Origin: Zeimonas sp003577305
Lineage (GTDB): Bacteria > Pseudomonadota > Gammaproteobacteria > Burkholderiales > Burkholderiaceae_E
Assembly: GCA_030263385.1 (NCBI GenBank)
Contig: SZOX01000002.1
Span: 115,015-179,014 of the forward strand
Direction: 5' to 3'
DNA length: 64,000 nt
A program made the position numbers and the translations under genes. The notes beneath the pieces were generated by a model. It ran no database searches, was not told where the DNA came from, and saw nothing but the letters and a program-made list of their open reading frames with translations. This document shows positions 1-8,682 of the stretch, piece by piece; position 1 is the first letter of the stretch, and the number at the start of each line of letters is the position of its first letter.

Positions 1-8
1 CGCTGGCT

Positions 9-866
9 TCAACTGCAGCGCTGGTGCCGCTCCTGCACGATCCGCAGCACCTCGTCGGGATCGCGCTGCCACCAGCGGGTGGACAGGATCTCCACTTCGT
101 GAAACCCGCGATAGCCGCTCGCCTCGACCAGCGCACGCAACGCCGGCAGGTCGATCACGCCGTCGCCCATCATGCCGCGGTCGAGCAGCAGGTCGGTGGT
201 GGGCACCAGCCAGTCGCAGATGTGATAGGCAAGCAGCCGCTCGGGGCGCGCGCGTTCGAGCACGCGGGCCAGGTTCGGATCCCACCAGACGTGATAGGCG
301 TCGACCGCAACGCCGATCATGCCCGAGGGTGCGGCACCCGGGGGCACCGGATCGAGTGCGTCGCAGATGTCGAGCGCCTGGTCGAGCGTGTTCACGCATG
401 CCCGGTCGGCGCAGTACATCGGGTGCAGCGGCTCGATCGCCAGCGGCACGCGGCCCGCGCGCGCGTGATCGAGCACCGCCGCGATGCCGTCGATCACCAT
501 CTGGCGCGCGCCGGAGAGATCCTTCGATCCGGCGGGGATGCCGCCCACCACCAGTACCAGGCAGCGCGCGCCGATCGTCGCCGCGTCGTCGATCGCGCGC
601 AGGTTGTCGTCGATCGCCGCACGACGGCCCGCGGCGTCGGCTGCCGGAAACATGCCGCCGCGGCACAGGCCGGTGACGGCGAGTCCGTGCTGCCGGATCA
701 GTGCCGCCGCCTCGTGCACGCCGAGTTCGTCGAGCTTGTCGCGCCACGGCGAGATGCCGCGGATGCCGTGGCGCGCGCAGGCCTCGATCATCTGGCGCAG
801 GTTCCACTGCTCGCGCACCGTCGCGGTGTTCAGCGACAGCAGCTCGGCGCGCGGCGCCGCGGTCAT
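9..866 (-). CDS. Sugar phosphate isomerase/epimerase-like TIM barrel (AP endonuclease 2 family)
   Basis: This 285-residue protein has the xylose-isomerase-like TIM-barrel pattern. Candidate metal ligands are E145 in EPLHP, D189 and H192 in VDAYHVWW, H215/D218 in YHICDW and E257/E259 in HEVEIL. Family members isomerise or epimerise sugars and keto acids in the cytoplasm; the substrate here is unknown. The ATG overlaps the stop of the DUF993 gene by four bases (ATGA), so the two are translationally coupled. It is the last gene visible of the leftward operon that starts at the Gfo/Idh gene. An inosose dehydratase-like or hydroxypyruvate isomerase-like activity is possible, but nothing in the sequence decides between them. 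Confidence 0.9.
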   Translation of the reverse strand: MTAAPRAELLSLNTATVREQWNLRQMIEACARHGIRGISPWRDKLDELGVHEAAALIRQHGLAVTGLCRGGMFPAADAAGRRAAIDDNLRAIDDAATIGARCLVLVVGGIPAGSKDLSGARQMVIDGIAAVLDHARAGRVPLAIEPLHPMYCADRACVNTLDQALDICDALDPVPPGAAPSGMIGVAVDAYHVWWDPNLARVLERARPERLLAYHICDWLVPTTDLLLDRGMMGDGVIDLPALRALVEASGYRGFHEVEILSTRWWQRDPDEVLRIVQERHQRCS

Positions 867-2041
867 CCGGTCACCCGCGCGTCGATGCCGTGCGTGGCCA
901 GCAGCTGCGCCATCCGCGCGCAGGCACGATCGGGGTCTTCGAGCAGGCCGGCCGCGTCGGCGAGCCGGAAGAGCTCCGACAGATGGCGGATGTTGCGCGT
1001 CGACTGCTGGCCGCCCACCATCACGAAGTGATCCTGGTGCCCGTTCAGCCAGGCCATGAAGACCACGCCGGTCTTGTAGAAGCGCGTCGGCGCGCCAAAG
1101 ATGTGCCGCGACAGCGGCACCGTCGGTCCGAGGATCTCGTGAAAGCGCGCGAGCTCGCCGGCGGCGAGCGCGCCGAGCGCCGCCGACGCCGCCGGCGCGA
1201 TCGCATCGAAGATGCCGAGCAGCGCGTCCGAATGGCCGTGCTCGTCGCCGGCGATCAGCTCCGCGAAATTGAAGTCGTCGCCGGTGTACATCCGGATGCC
1301 GGGCGCAAGCCGCCTGCGCATCGCGATTTCCTTGTCCTTGTCGAGCAGCGAGATCTTCACGCCGTCGACGCGCGAGGCGTTGCGGTTGAGGATGTCGACT
1401 GCGACGTCCATCGCAGCGATCGGGTCGGCGTGGCCCCAGTAGCCGGCCAGCGCCGGGTCGAACATGTCGCCCAGCCAGTGGATGATCACCGGCTCGCGCA
1501 CCTGCGACAGCAGCCGGTCGTAGACGCGGCCGTAGTCGTCGGGCGATTTCGCGCAGGCGGCGAGCGCACGGCTCGCCATCAGGATCAGCCGTCCGCCGAG
1601 CGCCTCGATCGCCTCCATCTGCTGTTCGTAGGCTGCGATCACCGCGCCGATCGACATCGACGGCTCGGGCGTGACGTGATCGGTGCCGCAGCCCGAGGCG
1701 ATCCGCGCACCCGCGTGGTCGCGCGCCGCGTCGATCGAGCGGCGGATCAGTTCGAGCGAGGTGGGCCAGTCGAGCCCCATGCCGCGTTGCGCGGTGTCCA
1801 TCGCCTCCGCCACGCCCAGGCCCAGCGCCCAGAGCCGCTTGCGGCAGGCGATCGTGGTGTCCCAGTCGATCGCGCAGTCGATCCACGGATCGACCGGCGA
1901 CAACGGATCGGCGACGACGTGCGCGGCCGAGTACGCGATCCGGTTGAACGCACCGGTGGCGCGCTGCGGGTATCCCTTCGGGGCGGACAGCGTGAACCGC
2001 GCGAGCGATCCGTCGGCGGCAGGCAGCGACAGCGTGGGCAT
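863..2041 (-). CDS. DUF993 family protein (aldolase-like TIM barrel)
   Basis: This 392-residue protein belongs to DUF993, a family related in fold to dihydrodipicolinate synthase and N-acetylneuraminate lyase. K229, in DGVKISLLD, sits where a Schiff-base lysine is expected, and the following MYTGDDFNF segment fits a lyase barrel. No member known to me has a proven reaction. It begins 11 bases after the upstream Gfo/Idh stop and overlaps the next gene by ATGA, so three enzymes appear to be made as a unit. With the lyase at 7.6 kb the cluster has two different aldolase-type barrels, which suggests carbon-carbon cleavage at two steps, though this is inference. Confidence 0.9.
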   Translation of the reverse strand: MPTLSLPAADGSLARFTLSAPKGYPQRATGAFNRIAYSAAHVVADPLSPVDPWIDCAIDWDTTIACRKRLWALGLGVAEAMDTAQRGMGLDWPTSLELIRRSIDAARDHAGARIASGCGTDHVTPEPSMSIGAVIAAYEQQMEAIEALGGRLILMASRALAACAKSPDDYGRVYDRLLSQVREPVIIHWLGDMFDPALAGYWGHADPIAAMDVAVDILNRNASRVDGVKISLLDKDKEIAMRRRLAPGIRMYTGDDFNFAELIAGDEHGHSDALLGIFDAIAPAASAALGALAAGELARFHEILGPTVPLSRHIFGAPTRFYKTGVVFMAWLNGHQDHFVMVGGQQSTRNIRHLSELFRLADAAGLLEDPDRACARMAQLLATHGIDARVTG

Positions 2042-2052
2042 CGCTGCCCCCG

Positions 2053-3204
2053 TCACTCGGGCAGCGCGCCGAGGTCGACCCAGCGGCGCTCGCGCCAGGA
2101 TTGCAGTCCGGCCTCGACCAGCTGCACGCCCTTGGCGCCCTCGCGCAGGTTCCACCGGAACGGCGCGTCTTCGACCACGTGGCGGATGAACAGTTCCCAC
2201 TGCGCCTTGAACGCGTTGTCGAAGGCGATGCTGTCGGGCACCAGCTGCCAGCCCTCGAGGAAATCGATCGGCTGCGGCATGTCGGGATTCCAGACCGGCT
2301 TGGGCGTGTTCACGCGCGGCTGCGTGCGGCATTCGCGCAGGCCGGCCACTGCCGATCCGTGCGTGCCGTCGACCTGCAGCGTGAGCAGGTCGTCGCGGCG
2401 CACGCGCACGCACCACGAACTGTTGAAGTGCGCGATCACGCCCCGGTCGGTGACGAGGGTGGCGTAGGCCGCGTCGTCGGCGGTGGCCGCATACGGCTTG
2501 CCGTTTTCGTCCCAACGCTGCGGGATGTGCGTGGCGCCCAGGCACGAGACGCTCTTCACTTCGCCGAACAGGTTGTCGACCACGTAGCGCCAGTGGCACA
2601 GCATGTCGAGGATGATGCCGCCGCCGTCTTCCTTGCGATAGTTCCACGACGGGCGCTGGGCCGGCTGCAGGTCGCCCTCGAACACCCAATAGCCGAACTC
2701 GCCGCGCACCGAGAGGATGCGCCCGAAGTAGCCCGAGTCGATCAGCATCTTCAGCTTCAGCAGCCCCGGCAGCCAGAGTTTGTCCTGCACCACGCCGTGC
2801 TTCACGCCGGCCTTGCGCGCCGCCTCGTAGATCTCCATTGCCTCGGCCAGGTTGGTCGCCGACGGCTTCTCGCAGTAGACGTGCTTGCCGGCGGCGATCG
2901 CTTTCTTCACCAGCGCCGGACGCATCTGCGTGGTGGCTGCGTCGAAGAACACCGTGTCTTCGGGGTTGGCCAGCGCGCGGTCGAGGTCGGTGCTCCAGCG
3001 CAAGCCGCCGTGCGCCTTCGCGAGCGCCTCCATGCGCTCGGCGCCGCGCCCGACGAGGATCGGGTCGGGCATCACGCGTTCGCCGCTGGCGAGCGTCACG
3101 CCGCCCTGTTCGCGGATCGCGCCGATCGAGCGGATCAGGTGCTGGTTCATGCCCATGCGGCCCGTGACGCCGTGCATCACGATGCCGAGTCGCTGCGTGC
3201 CCAT
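2053..3204 (-). CDS. Gfo/Idh/MocA family NAD(P)-dependent oxidoreductase
   Basis: This protein has 383 residues. The N-terminus (IVMHGVTGRMG) is a Rossmann nucleotide-binding loop, CEKPSATN matches the conserved EKP motif of the family, and the C-terminal half is the usual alpha/beta substrate domain. Such enzymes oxidise or reduce sugars, inositols and related polyols in the cytosol. It is the first gene of the leftward operon; its ATG lies 17 bases from an inverted-repeat operator. The divergent partner is the MetE-like gene. The substrate is not identifiable, although a cyclic polyol or sugar acid would suit the isomerase-like neighbour. Confidence 0.93.
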   Translation of the reverse strand: MGTQRLGIVMHGVTGRMGMNQHLIRSIGAIREQGGVTLASGERVMPDPILVGRGAERMEALAKAHGGLRWSTDLDRALANPEDTVFFDAATTQMRPALVKKAIAAGKHVYCEKPSATNLAEAMEIYEAARKAGVKHGVVQDKLWLPGLLKLKMLIDSGYFGRILSVRGEFGYWVFEGDLQPAQRPSWNYRKEDGGGIILDMLCHWRYVVDNLFGEVKSVSCLGATHIPQRWDENGKPYAATADDAAYATLVTDRGVIAHFNSSWCVRVRRDDLLTLQVDGTHGSAVAGLRECRTQPRVNTPKPVWNPDMPQPIDFLEGWQLVPDSIAFDNAFKAQWELFIRHVVEDAPFRWNLREGAKGVQLVEAGLQSWRERRWVDLGALPE

Positions 3205-3221
3205 TGCCGATACCGATTTTG

Positions 3222-3235
3222 TAACTTGTTGGTTA
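3222..3235. promoter_or_regulatory. Putative operator copy A, TAAC-N6-GTTA
   Basis: The 14-bp inverted repeat TAACTTGTTGGTTA lies 17 bases before the start of the leftward Gfo/Idh operon. The same architecture recurs at 3311-3324 and 7536-7549, in each case in a divergent promoter region of this cluster. Its position beside the start suggests repression. The TetR protein encoded at the end of the cluster is the natural candidate to bind it. Confidence 0.6.
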
Positions 3236-3310
3236 ATTAGTCTACGATCCCTGCACGCGGCGCGTCAAGAGAACTTGAAGCGCGCCGGGCGCCGCGATAC
3301 CATCGATTTG

Positions 3311-3324
3311 TCACCATCTGGTTA
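3311..3324. promoter_or_regulatory. Putative operator copy B, TCAC-N6-GTTA
   Basis: TCACCATCTGGTTA has one mismatch in the left half-site compared with copies A and C, and shares the CTGGTTA right arm with copy C. It lies 26 bases upstream of the MetE-like start codon, so it faces the rightward operon. Copies A and B are 76 bases apart between their outer left edges and midpoints fall on opposite promoters of the same intergenic region, as expected for a co-regulated divergent pair. Confidence 0.55.
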
Positions 3325-3350
3325 ACATCGTTCAACGCGCGGCCCCTCCC

Positions 3351-4367
3351 ATGCCCAGGATCAAGACCACCGTCGTCGGCTCCTATCCGGTGCCCGACTG
3401 GCTCGTCGCAAACCCGTCCGAACAGGCGCTGCTCGACGCCACGCGCGTGGTGATCGGCATCCAGGAGCAGGCCGGCATCGACCTCGTCTGCGACGGCGAG
3501 TTGTATCGCTTCGACGTGAATCACCCCGAGACCAACGGGATGATCGAATACTTCGTCCGCCCGATGGACGGGATCACCCAGCGCTTCTCGTTCGACGATC
3601 TGATCGCCTGGCGCTCGGACAGCGGCATGAAGTTCCGCACCCGTCCGCCGGGCACCGTGGTGGGTCCGCTCGGCCACGGCAGCCTCGACCTGCCGCTCGC
3701 CTGCGCGCGCGCGAAGGCACTGGCCACCCGGCCGTTCAAGTTCACCGTCACCGGCCCGCACATGCTGTCCAAGACGCTGATCGATCGGCACTACCGCGAC
3801 ACGGCCGAACTGGCGCACGCGCTGGCCGACGTGCTCGCCTCGCAGGTGTGCCACCTCGACGCCGACGTGGTGCAGATCGACGAGGCGAACCTGCCCGGCC
3901 ACCCGGAAGAGTGGGAATGGGCGGCCTCGGCGATCAACCGCGTGCTCGACGCCGTGCCCGGCGCGCCGGCGGTGCACCTGTGCTTCGGCAACTACGGCGG
4001 ACAGACGGTGCAGAAGGGAAGCTGGGACAGGCTGATCCGCTACCTGAACGCACTGCATGCCGACCACGTGGTTCTCGAGTGCGCGCACCGCCCGCCCGAG
4101 GAGCTGGCGGTCTTCGCCGACCTCGACCCGCGCATCGGCTTCGGCCTGGGCGTGGTCGACATCAAGGTGACCGACGTGGAGAGCGCCGACGAAGTGGCCC
4201 GCGCGATCGAGCGCGCCGAGAAGACACTCGGCGCCGGCCGCGTGCGCTACATTCACCCCGATTGCGGCTTCTGGATGCTCAAGCGCTCGATCGCCGACGC
4301 GAAGATCCGGGCGCTGCGCGCCGGTCGCGACCGCTTCGAAGGGATCACGAGCCGCCAGGCGGCCTGA
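3351..4367 (+). CDS. MetE-like (cobalamin-independent methionine synthase, C-terminal domain) protein
   Basis: At 338 residues this corresponds only to the catalytic C-terminal barrel of MetE, which is about 750 residues long. The zinc site is preserved: H209 and C211 (HLCFG), E243 (LECAH) and C305 (HPDCGFW). VGSYP at the N-terminus and QIDEAN near 175 are family hallmarks. Zinc-thiolate chemistry suggests methyl or alkyl transfer to a thiol, but stand-alone versions like this are mostly uncharacterised. It opens the rightward operon (MetE-like, epimerase, GNAT) under operator copy B. Within a catabolic cluster a demethylating or thiol-transfer step is more likely than methionine synthesis; that is inference. 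Confidence 0.85.
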   Translation: MPRIKTTVVGSYPVPDWLVANPSEQALLDATRVVIGIQEQAGIDLVCDGELYRFDVNHPETNGMIEYFVRPMDGITQRFSFDDLIAWRSDSGMKFRTRPPGTVVGPLGHGSLDLPLACARAKALATRPFKFTVTGPHMLSKTLIDRHYRDTAELAHALADVLASQVCHLDADVVQIDEANLPGHPEEWEWAASAINRVLDAVPGAPAVHLCFGNYGGQTVQKGSWDRLIRYLNALHADHVVLECAHRPPEELAVFADLDPRIGFGLGVVDIKVTDVESADEVARAIERAEKTLGAGRVRYIHPDCGFWMLKRSIADAKIRALRAGRDRFEGITSRQAA

Positions 4368-4439
4368 TCCTGAGCGCGCACGAGCCTGCCGCGCGGGCGC
4401 GAACCGCGACCGCTGCCACCGTCTGCACTGGAGATTGCC

Positions 4440-5480
4440 ATGCCCGCCCTGCCGAAGCGATTCGACGACGTCGAGGCGCTCGAATCCTTCATGAGCGAGG
4501 CATCGCCGGCGCTGGTCGCCGACCTGGAGAAGGTCGACGGCGACGTCATGGTGCTGGGCGTCGGCGGAAAGATGGGGCCGACGCTCGCCCGCATGGCGCG
4601 CCGCGCCGCCCCGGGTCGCCGCGTGATCGGCGTCGCACGCTTCTCCGATCCGGCGTTGGCCGCGTCGCTCGAACGCCACGGCGTCGAATGCATCGCCTGC
4701 GACCTGCTCGACCGGCAGGCGCTCGCACGCCTGCCCAACGTCGACAGCGGCGTGCGCAATCTCGTGTTCATGGCCGGGCACAAGTTCGGCGCCGCCGACA
4801 ACGCGTCGCTCACCTGGATGATGAACGTCGGTGTGCCGATGATGGTGGCCGAGACTTTTCGCGAGATGCGCATCGTCGCGTTCTCCACCGCCTGCGTGTA
4901 TCCGTTCGTGCCGGTGAACGGGCCGGGCGCCGACGAGCGCACGCCGGCCACGCCGCCGGCGGGCGACTACGCGAATTCCTGTGTCGGCCGCGAGAGGATG
5001 TTCGAGTACGGTTCGCGCAGATACGGGACACCGGGCCGTCTGGTGCGGCTCTCGTACGCGATCGATACGCGCTACGGCGTGCTCTTCGACGTCGGCTCCG
5101 CGGTGTTCGACGGCGCGCCGCTCGACCTCACGATGGGCTACGCGAACGTGATCTGGCAGGGCGACGCGAACGAGCAGTCGCTGCGACTGCTCGCGCACTG
5201 CACGAATCCCACCTCGCCCGTCAACGTCACCGGCCCCGAGCACACCAGCATCCGCTGGCTCGCCGGCGAGTTCGGAAAGCGTTTCGGACGCAAGCCCGTG
5301 CTGGTCGGCGAAGAAGCGCCGACGGCGTGGCTGGAGGACACCACCGAATCGCAGCGCCTGTTCGGCAAGCCGCGCGTGCCGATCGACGCGATGATCGACT
5401 GGGTTGCCGACTGGATCGAGCGCGGCCAGCCGGGCCTGGGCAAGCCGACGCACTTCTCGACCCGCGATGGGAAGTACTGA
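4440..5480 (+). CDS. NAD-dependent epimerase/dehydratase family protein (atypical SDR)
   Basis: This 346-residue extended short-chain dehydrogenase has a GVGGKMG nucleotide-binding loop near residue 40 and FSTACVYPF around 148-156, giving the catalytic serine or threonine. The expected YxxxK motif reads Y177-ANS-C181, so the usual catalytic lysine appears to be replaced by cysteine. That points to a modified mechanism or a binding role. It starts 72 bases after the MetE-like gene, on the same strand, and its 3' end overlaps the start of the GNAT gene. The substrate is unknown, probably a sugar-like compound handled with the Gfo/Idh enzyme across the promoter. Confidence 0.88.
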   Translation: MPALPKRFDDVEALESFMSEASPALVADLEKVDGDVMVLGVGGKMGPTLARMARRAAPGRRVIGVARFSDPALAASLERHGVECIACDLLDRQALARLPNVDSGVRNLVFMAGHKFGAADNASLTWMMNVGVPMMVAETFREMRIVAFSTACVYPFVPVNGPGADERTPATPPAGDYANSCVGRERMFEYGSRRYGTPGRLVRLSYAIDTRYGVLFDVGSAVFDGAPLDLTMGYANVIWQGDANEQSLRLLAHCTNPTSPVNVTGPEHTSIRWLAGEFGKRFGRKPVLVGEEAPTAWLEDTTESQRLFGKPRVPIDAMIDWVADWIERGQPGLGKPTHFSTRDGKY

Positions 5481-6417
5481 GCGCGACGGCGAGCACGGTG
5501 GGCCTGGCGCTGGCGACGCGGCCGGCGCGGCCGCAAACGCCGGCCAGGCCGGTGCCCTGCCGATCATCGCGCTGTGCGCGGCCGACCTGGCCGAGGCGAT
5601 CGAGTTGTCGGCCTCGGCCTCGTGGAACCAGAACGAGGCCGACTGGCGGCTGATCTTCGCGCTCGGGCGTGCCTGGGGAATCCGCGCGGTCGACGCGCAG
5701 GGCCACGAACGCCTCGTGGCGTCGGCGGCCACGCTGGCCTACGGCAGCGAGTTCGCCTGGGTGAGCATGGTGCTGGTGCTGCCCGAGTTCCGCGGCCGCG
5801 GATACGCGTCGCGACTGCTCGCGCACGCACTCGACGAACTGGCCTGGCGCGGAATCGCCGCGATCCTCGACGCGACCCCTGCCGGCCATCCGATCTACCT
5901 GCCGATGGGTTTCATCGACAGCTGGGGGTTCCGCCGCTATCGGCGCGAGACCGCGCCGTCGACAGTGCTCGACGTGGCGCCGGCCCTCGACGTGCGACCG
6001 CTGAGCGACGCCGACTGGCCGTCGATCCTCGGCATCGACCGGCCCGCCTTCGGGGCCGACCGCGAAGCGCTGCTGCGCTCTCTCGCGGCCCGCCTGCCGG
6101 GCGCAGCCCACGTCGCCGAACGCCACGGCCGTGTCGTCGGCTTCGTGCTTGGCCGGGACGGCCGCGAGGCCGCGCAGATCGGCCCCCTGGTCGCCCGCGA
6201 CCCGGGCGCCGCCCGCCCCCTGCTCGCCGCCGCCCTGGCCGCCATCGACGGCCCGGCCTACCTCGACCTCACCGATCGCCACGCCGGGCTCGTCCCGTGG
6301 CTGCAGGCCCGCGGCTTCGCCTTCCAGCGCCCCTTCACCCGCATGGTGCGTGGCCTGGAGACCGCCCCGGGCGACCCCGGCCCGATCGTTCTCGTCGCCG
6401 GTCCCGAGCTGGGCTGA
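5467..6417 (+). CDS. GNAT family acetyltransferase with C-terminal YitH-like domain
   Basis: The protein has 316 residues. The N-terminal half is a GNAT fold with the acetyl-CoA loop RGRGYASRLL near 105; the C-terminal half resembles the second domain of YitH-type acetyltransferases, which stack two GNAT-like folds. The ATG chosen lies 14 bases inside the end of the epimerase gene; an earlier in-frame start exists but would overlap far more. It ends the rightward operon, 12 bases before the convergent substrate-binding protein gene. It may acetylate an amino group on a pathway intermediate, or detoxify one; the acceptor cannot be read from sequence. Confidence 0.85.
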   Translation: MGSTERDGEHGGPGAGDAAGAAANAGQAGALPIIALCAADLAEAIELSASASWNQNEADWRLIFALGRAWGIRAVDAQGHERLVASAATLAYGSEFAWVSMVLVLPEFRGRGYASRLLAHALDELAWRGIAAILDATPAGHPIYLPMGFIDSWGFRRYRRETAPSTVLDVAPALDVRPLSDADWPSILGIDRPAFGADREALLRSLAARLPGAAHVAERHGRVVGFVLGRDGREAAQIGPLVARDPGAARPLLAAALAAIDGPAYLDLTDRHAGLVPWLQARGFAFQRPFTRMVRGLETAPGDPGPIVLVAGPELG

Positions 6418-6429
6418 CGCAGCGCCGGC

Positions 6430-7422
6430 CTACTTGGTCATCCTGATCGAGCGGTCCAGGAACTCGTTGGTGTACACCGTCTTCACGTCGAACGGCTTGT
6501 CCAGCCCGATGTAGTCGCGCACCAGCTCGTAGTCGGCCTTCATCCGCCCGTCTTCGTGGATGCCCAGCGCCATTTCACGCGCGAACTTGTCGCTCATGAG
6601 CACCTCGACCAGTTTCCAGTTGGTGAGCTCGTTGTCGAACTTCAGCGCGCCGTTGGCGTCGACCAGCGCCTGCACGCAGGGCTCGGGCTCCTTCACGCAG
6701 GCCGCGAATGCCCGTTGCGTGACCTTGACGAACTTGCCGATCGTTTCGCGATTGCCTTCGAGGAACTTCGCGTTGACGATGATCGAATTGCCGTACGGGT
6801 TCAGGCCCGCGTCGCGCCAGGCGAGGAAACCCAGGTCGTCGCCGATCTCGCGCTGGAAGACGTGATGGATGTTGTAGAACGAGGTCGTCACGTCGATCGA
6901 CTTCGCCTTGAGCGCGGCGAGCTTCGCGTTCGGATCGATGTTCACCCAGGTGACCGACTTCGGATCGATGCCGTTCGCCTTGGCGAGTGCCGGCCACATC
7001 GCGCGCGAGCCGTCGGCCGCCGGATTGCCGATCTTCTTGCCGGGGAAGTCCTTCACGCCCTTGATGCCCGAGCTCTTCAGCCAGTACATCCCCTGCGGCG
7101 AGTTCGCGTAGACGTTGTAGACCGCGACGGTATCGGCTCCCTTGCCCTTGGCGATCAGCACGCCGCCCATGTCGGCCAGGCCGATCGGGTTGGCGCCGGC
7201 GCCCACTTTCTGGACAGCGAGCGCCGAGCCCTTGCCCGGCTCGATGTTCAGGTCGATGCCCTCCTTCGCGTACCAGCCGAGCTTCTTCGCGTAGTAGTAC
7301 GGCGCGTGGTCGCCGCCCGGAACCCAGTTCAGGATGAAGTCGAGCTTTTGCTGCGCCAGCGCGGGCGCCGAGGCGAAGGCGACAGCCGCGGCAGCGGCTC
7401 CGAGAATCGTTCGCGCGAACAT
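6430..7422 (-). CDS. ABC transporter substrate-binding protein, NMT1/THI5-like
   Basis: This 330-residue protein starts with a clear Sec signal peptide ending in ALA-QQ near residue 24. The mature part (LDFILNWVPGGDHAPYYYAK) matches NMT1/THI5 and SsuA/TauA-type binding proteins, which capture pyrimidine precursors, sulfonates, nitriles or aromatic acids in the periplasm. A good Shine-Dalgarno (AGGAG) precedes the ATG. It is transcribed away from the permease and ATPase genes, which lie across a divergent promoter carrying operator copy C, so the three importer parts are probably induced together. The cargo is likely the compound degraded by the flanking enzymes. Confidence 0.92.
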   Translation of the reverse strand: MFARTILGAAAAAVAFASAPALAQQKLDFILNWVPGGDHAPYYYAKKLGWYAKEGIDLNIEPGKGSALAVQKVGAGANPIGLADMGGVLIAKGKGADTVAVYNVYANSPQGMYWLKSSGIKGVKDFPGKKIGNPAADGSRAMWPALAKANGIDPKSVTWVNIDPNAKLAALKAKSIDVTTSFYNIHHVFQREIGDDLGFLAWRDAGLNPYGNSIIVNAKFLEGNRETIGKFVKVTQRAFAACVKEPEPCVQALVDANGALKFDNELTNWKLVEVLMSDKFAREMALGIHEDGRMKADYELVRDYIGLDKPFDVKTVYTNEFLDRSIRMTK

Positions 7423-7535
7423 GGTGTCTCCTGGTGTTTCGGTCGCGGCAGGGTGGGCGATGTTATCGATGCGCCCGAAGCGCCGTCAACGCGCCGCAAT
7501 CGTTGACGATGCAGGGTCGCTGCGTTAGAGTAAAT

Positions 7536-7549
7536 TAACTGTCTGGTTA
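7536..7549. promoter_or_regulatory. Putative operator copy C, TAAC-N6-GTTA
   Basis: TAACTGTCTGGTTA is a perfect match to the TAAC-N6-GTTA pattern seen at 3222. It lies 57 bases before the lyase gene and 114 bases before the divergent substrate-binding protein gene, so it could control both. It ties the importer to the enzyme operons at 3.2 kb. Confidence 0.6.
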
Positions 7550-7606
7550 CATCATTGCGCAGTATAGCCGAGTCCACGGCACGAAATAAACAGCCCTCTC
7601 CCCGTC

Positions 7607-8668
7607 ATGTCGCTTCACCGTTCGGACCTGCCCGCCGACGTGCTCGCATTGCTTCGGCGGGGCACCGTCATTCCCGCGCATCCGCTCGCCCTCGACGCCT
7701 CGCGCAGGCTCGATCCGGTGCGCCAGCGCGCGCTCACCCGCTACTACGTCGAAGCCGGTTGCGGCGGCCTGGCGGTGGGCGTGCATTCCACCCAGTTCGC
7801 GATCCGCGAGGCCGGGCTGTACGAACCGGTGCTCGGGCTCGCCGCCCGCACTGCCCGCGAGGCCGGGCAGCGCCCGCTGGTGATGATCGCAGGCCTGGCC
7901 GGGCGCACCGCGCAGGCGTGCAGCGAAGCCCGGGTGGCGCTCGGCCACGGCTACCACGCCGGCCTGCTTTCGCTGGCGGCGATGAAAGGCGCGTCGCTCG
8001 ACGAAATCGTCGCGCACTGCGAGGCCGTGGCGCGCATCATCCCGCTGGTAGGCTTCTATCTGCAGACCGCGGTGGGCGGCGTCGCGCTTCCTGCCGATTT
8101 CTGGCGGCGTTTCGCGTCGATCGACAACGTCGTCGCGATCAAGATGGCGCCCTTCGATCGCTACCGCACGCTCGACGTGGTGCGCGGCGTGGTCGCCGCG
8201 GGCGCGGAGGACAGGGTGACGCTCTACACCGGCAACGACGACCACATCGTGCTCGACCTGCTGACGCCGTTCGCGGTGCGTCGCGGTGAGGAGCTGGTCA
8301 CGGTGCGCATCCGCGGCGGCCTGCTCGGGCACTGGAGCGTCTGGACGAAGAGCGCGGTGGCCCTGCTCTATCGCATCCACGCGGCGATCGACTCCGGCCG
8401 CGTCGACGCGGAACTGCTGGCGCTCGATTCGCGCGTCACCGACTGCAACAGCGCGTTCTTCGACGTCGCGCACGACTTCGCCGGCTGCATCCCCGGCTGC
8501 CATGAGGTGTTGCGGCGCCAGGGACTGATGGCCGGCACCTGGTGCCTCGACCCGGCGGAAGTGCTCTCGCCCGGCCAGGCCGACGAGATCGACCGCGTCT
8601 GCCGCGAGCATGCCGACCTGTCGGACGACGCATTCGTTGCCGCCAACCTGTCGAAATGGCTCGCCTGA
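7607..8668 (+). CDS. Dihydrodipicolinate synthase/N-acetylneuraminate lyase family protein
   Basis: This 353-residue class I aldolase-type barrel carries K179 in VVAIKMAPF as the probable Schiff-base lysine and Y151 in VGFYLQ as the partner tyrosine. It is longer than typical DapA (about 290) and lacks the classical YNVP segment, so lysine biosynthesis is unlikely. Cleavage or formation of a keto acid or sugar acid is the expected chemistry. It leads an operon with the ABC permease 15 bases downstream and sits directly behind operator copy C, which ties it to import of its own substrate. Confidence 0.88.
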   Translation: MSLHRSDLPADVLALLRRGTVIPAHPLALDASRRLDPVRQRALTRYYVEAGCGGLAVGVHSTQFAIREAGLYEPVLGLAARTAREAGQRPLVMIAGLAGRTAQACSEARVALGHGYHAGLLSLAAMKGASLDEIVAHCEAVARIIPLVGFYLQTAVGGVALPADFWRRFASIDNVVAIKMAPFDRYRTLDVVRGVVAAGAEDRVTLYTGNDDHIVLDLLTPFAVRRGEELVTVRIRGGLLGHWSVWTKSAVALLYRIHAAIDSGRVDAELLALDSRVTDCNSAFFDVAHDFAGCIPGCHEVLRRQGLMAGTWCLDPAEVLSPGQADEIDRVCREHADLSDDAFVAANLSKWLA

Positions 8669-8682
8669 CGGAGGCCCGCGCG

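Noticed and set aside
3237..5732. Very long open frame on the minus strand opposite the MetE-like, epimerase and GNAT genes
   Set aside because: Arginine- and histidine-rich translation without domains; it mirrors the high-GC codon pattern of genuine genes on the other strand.
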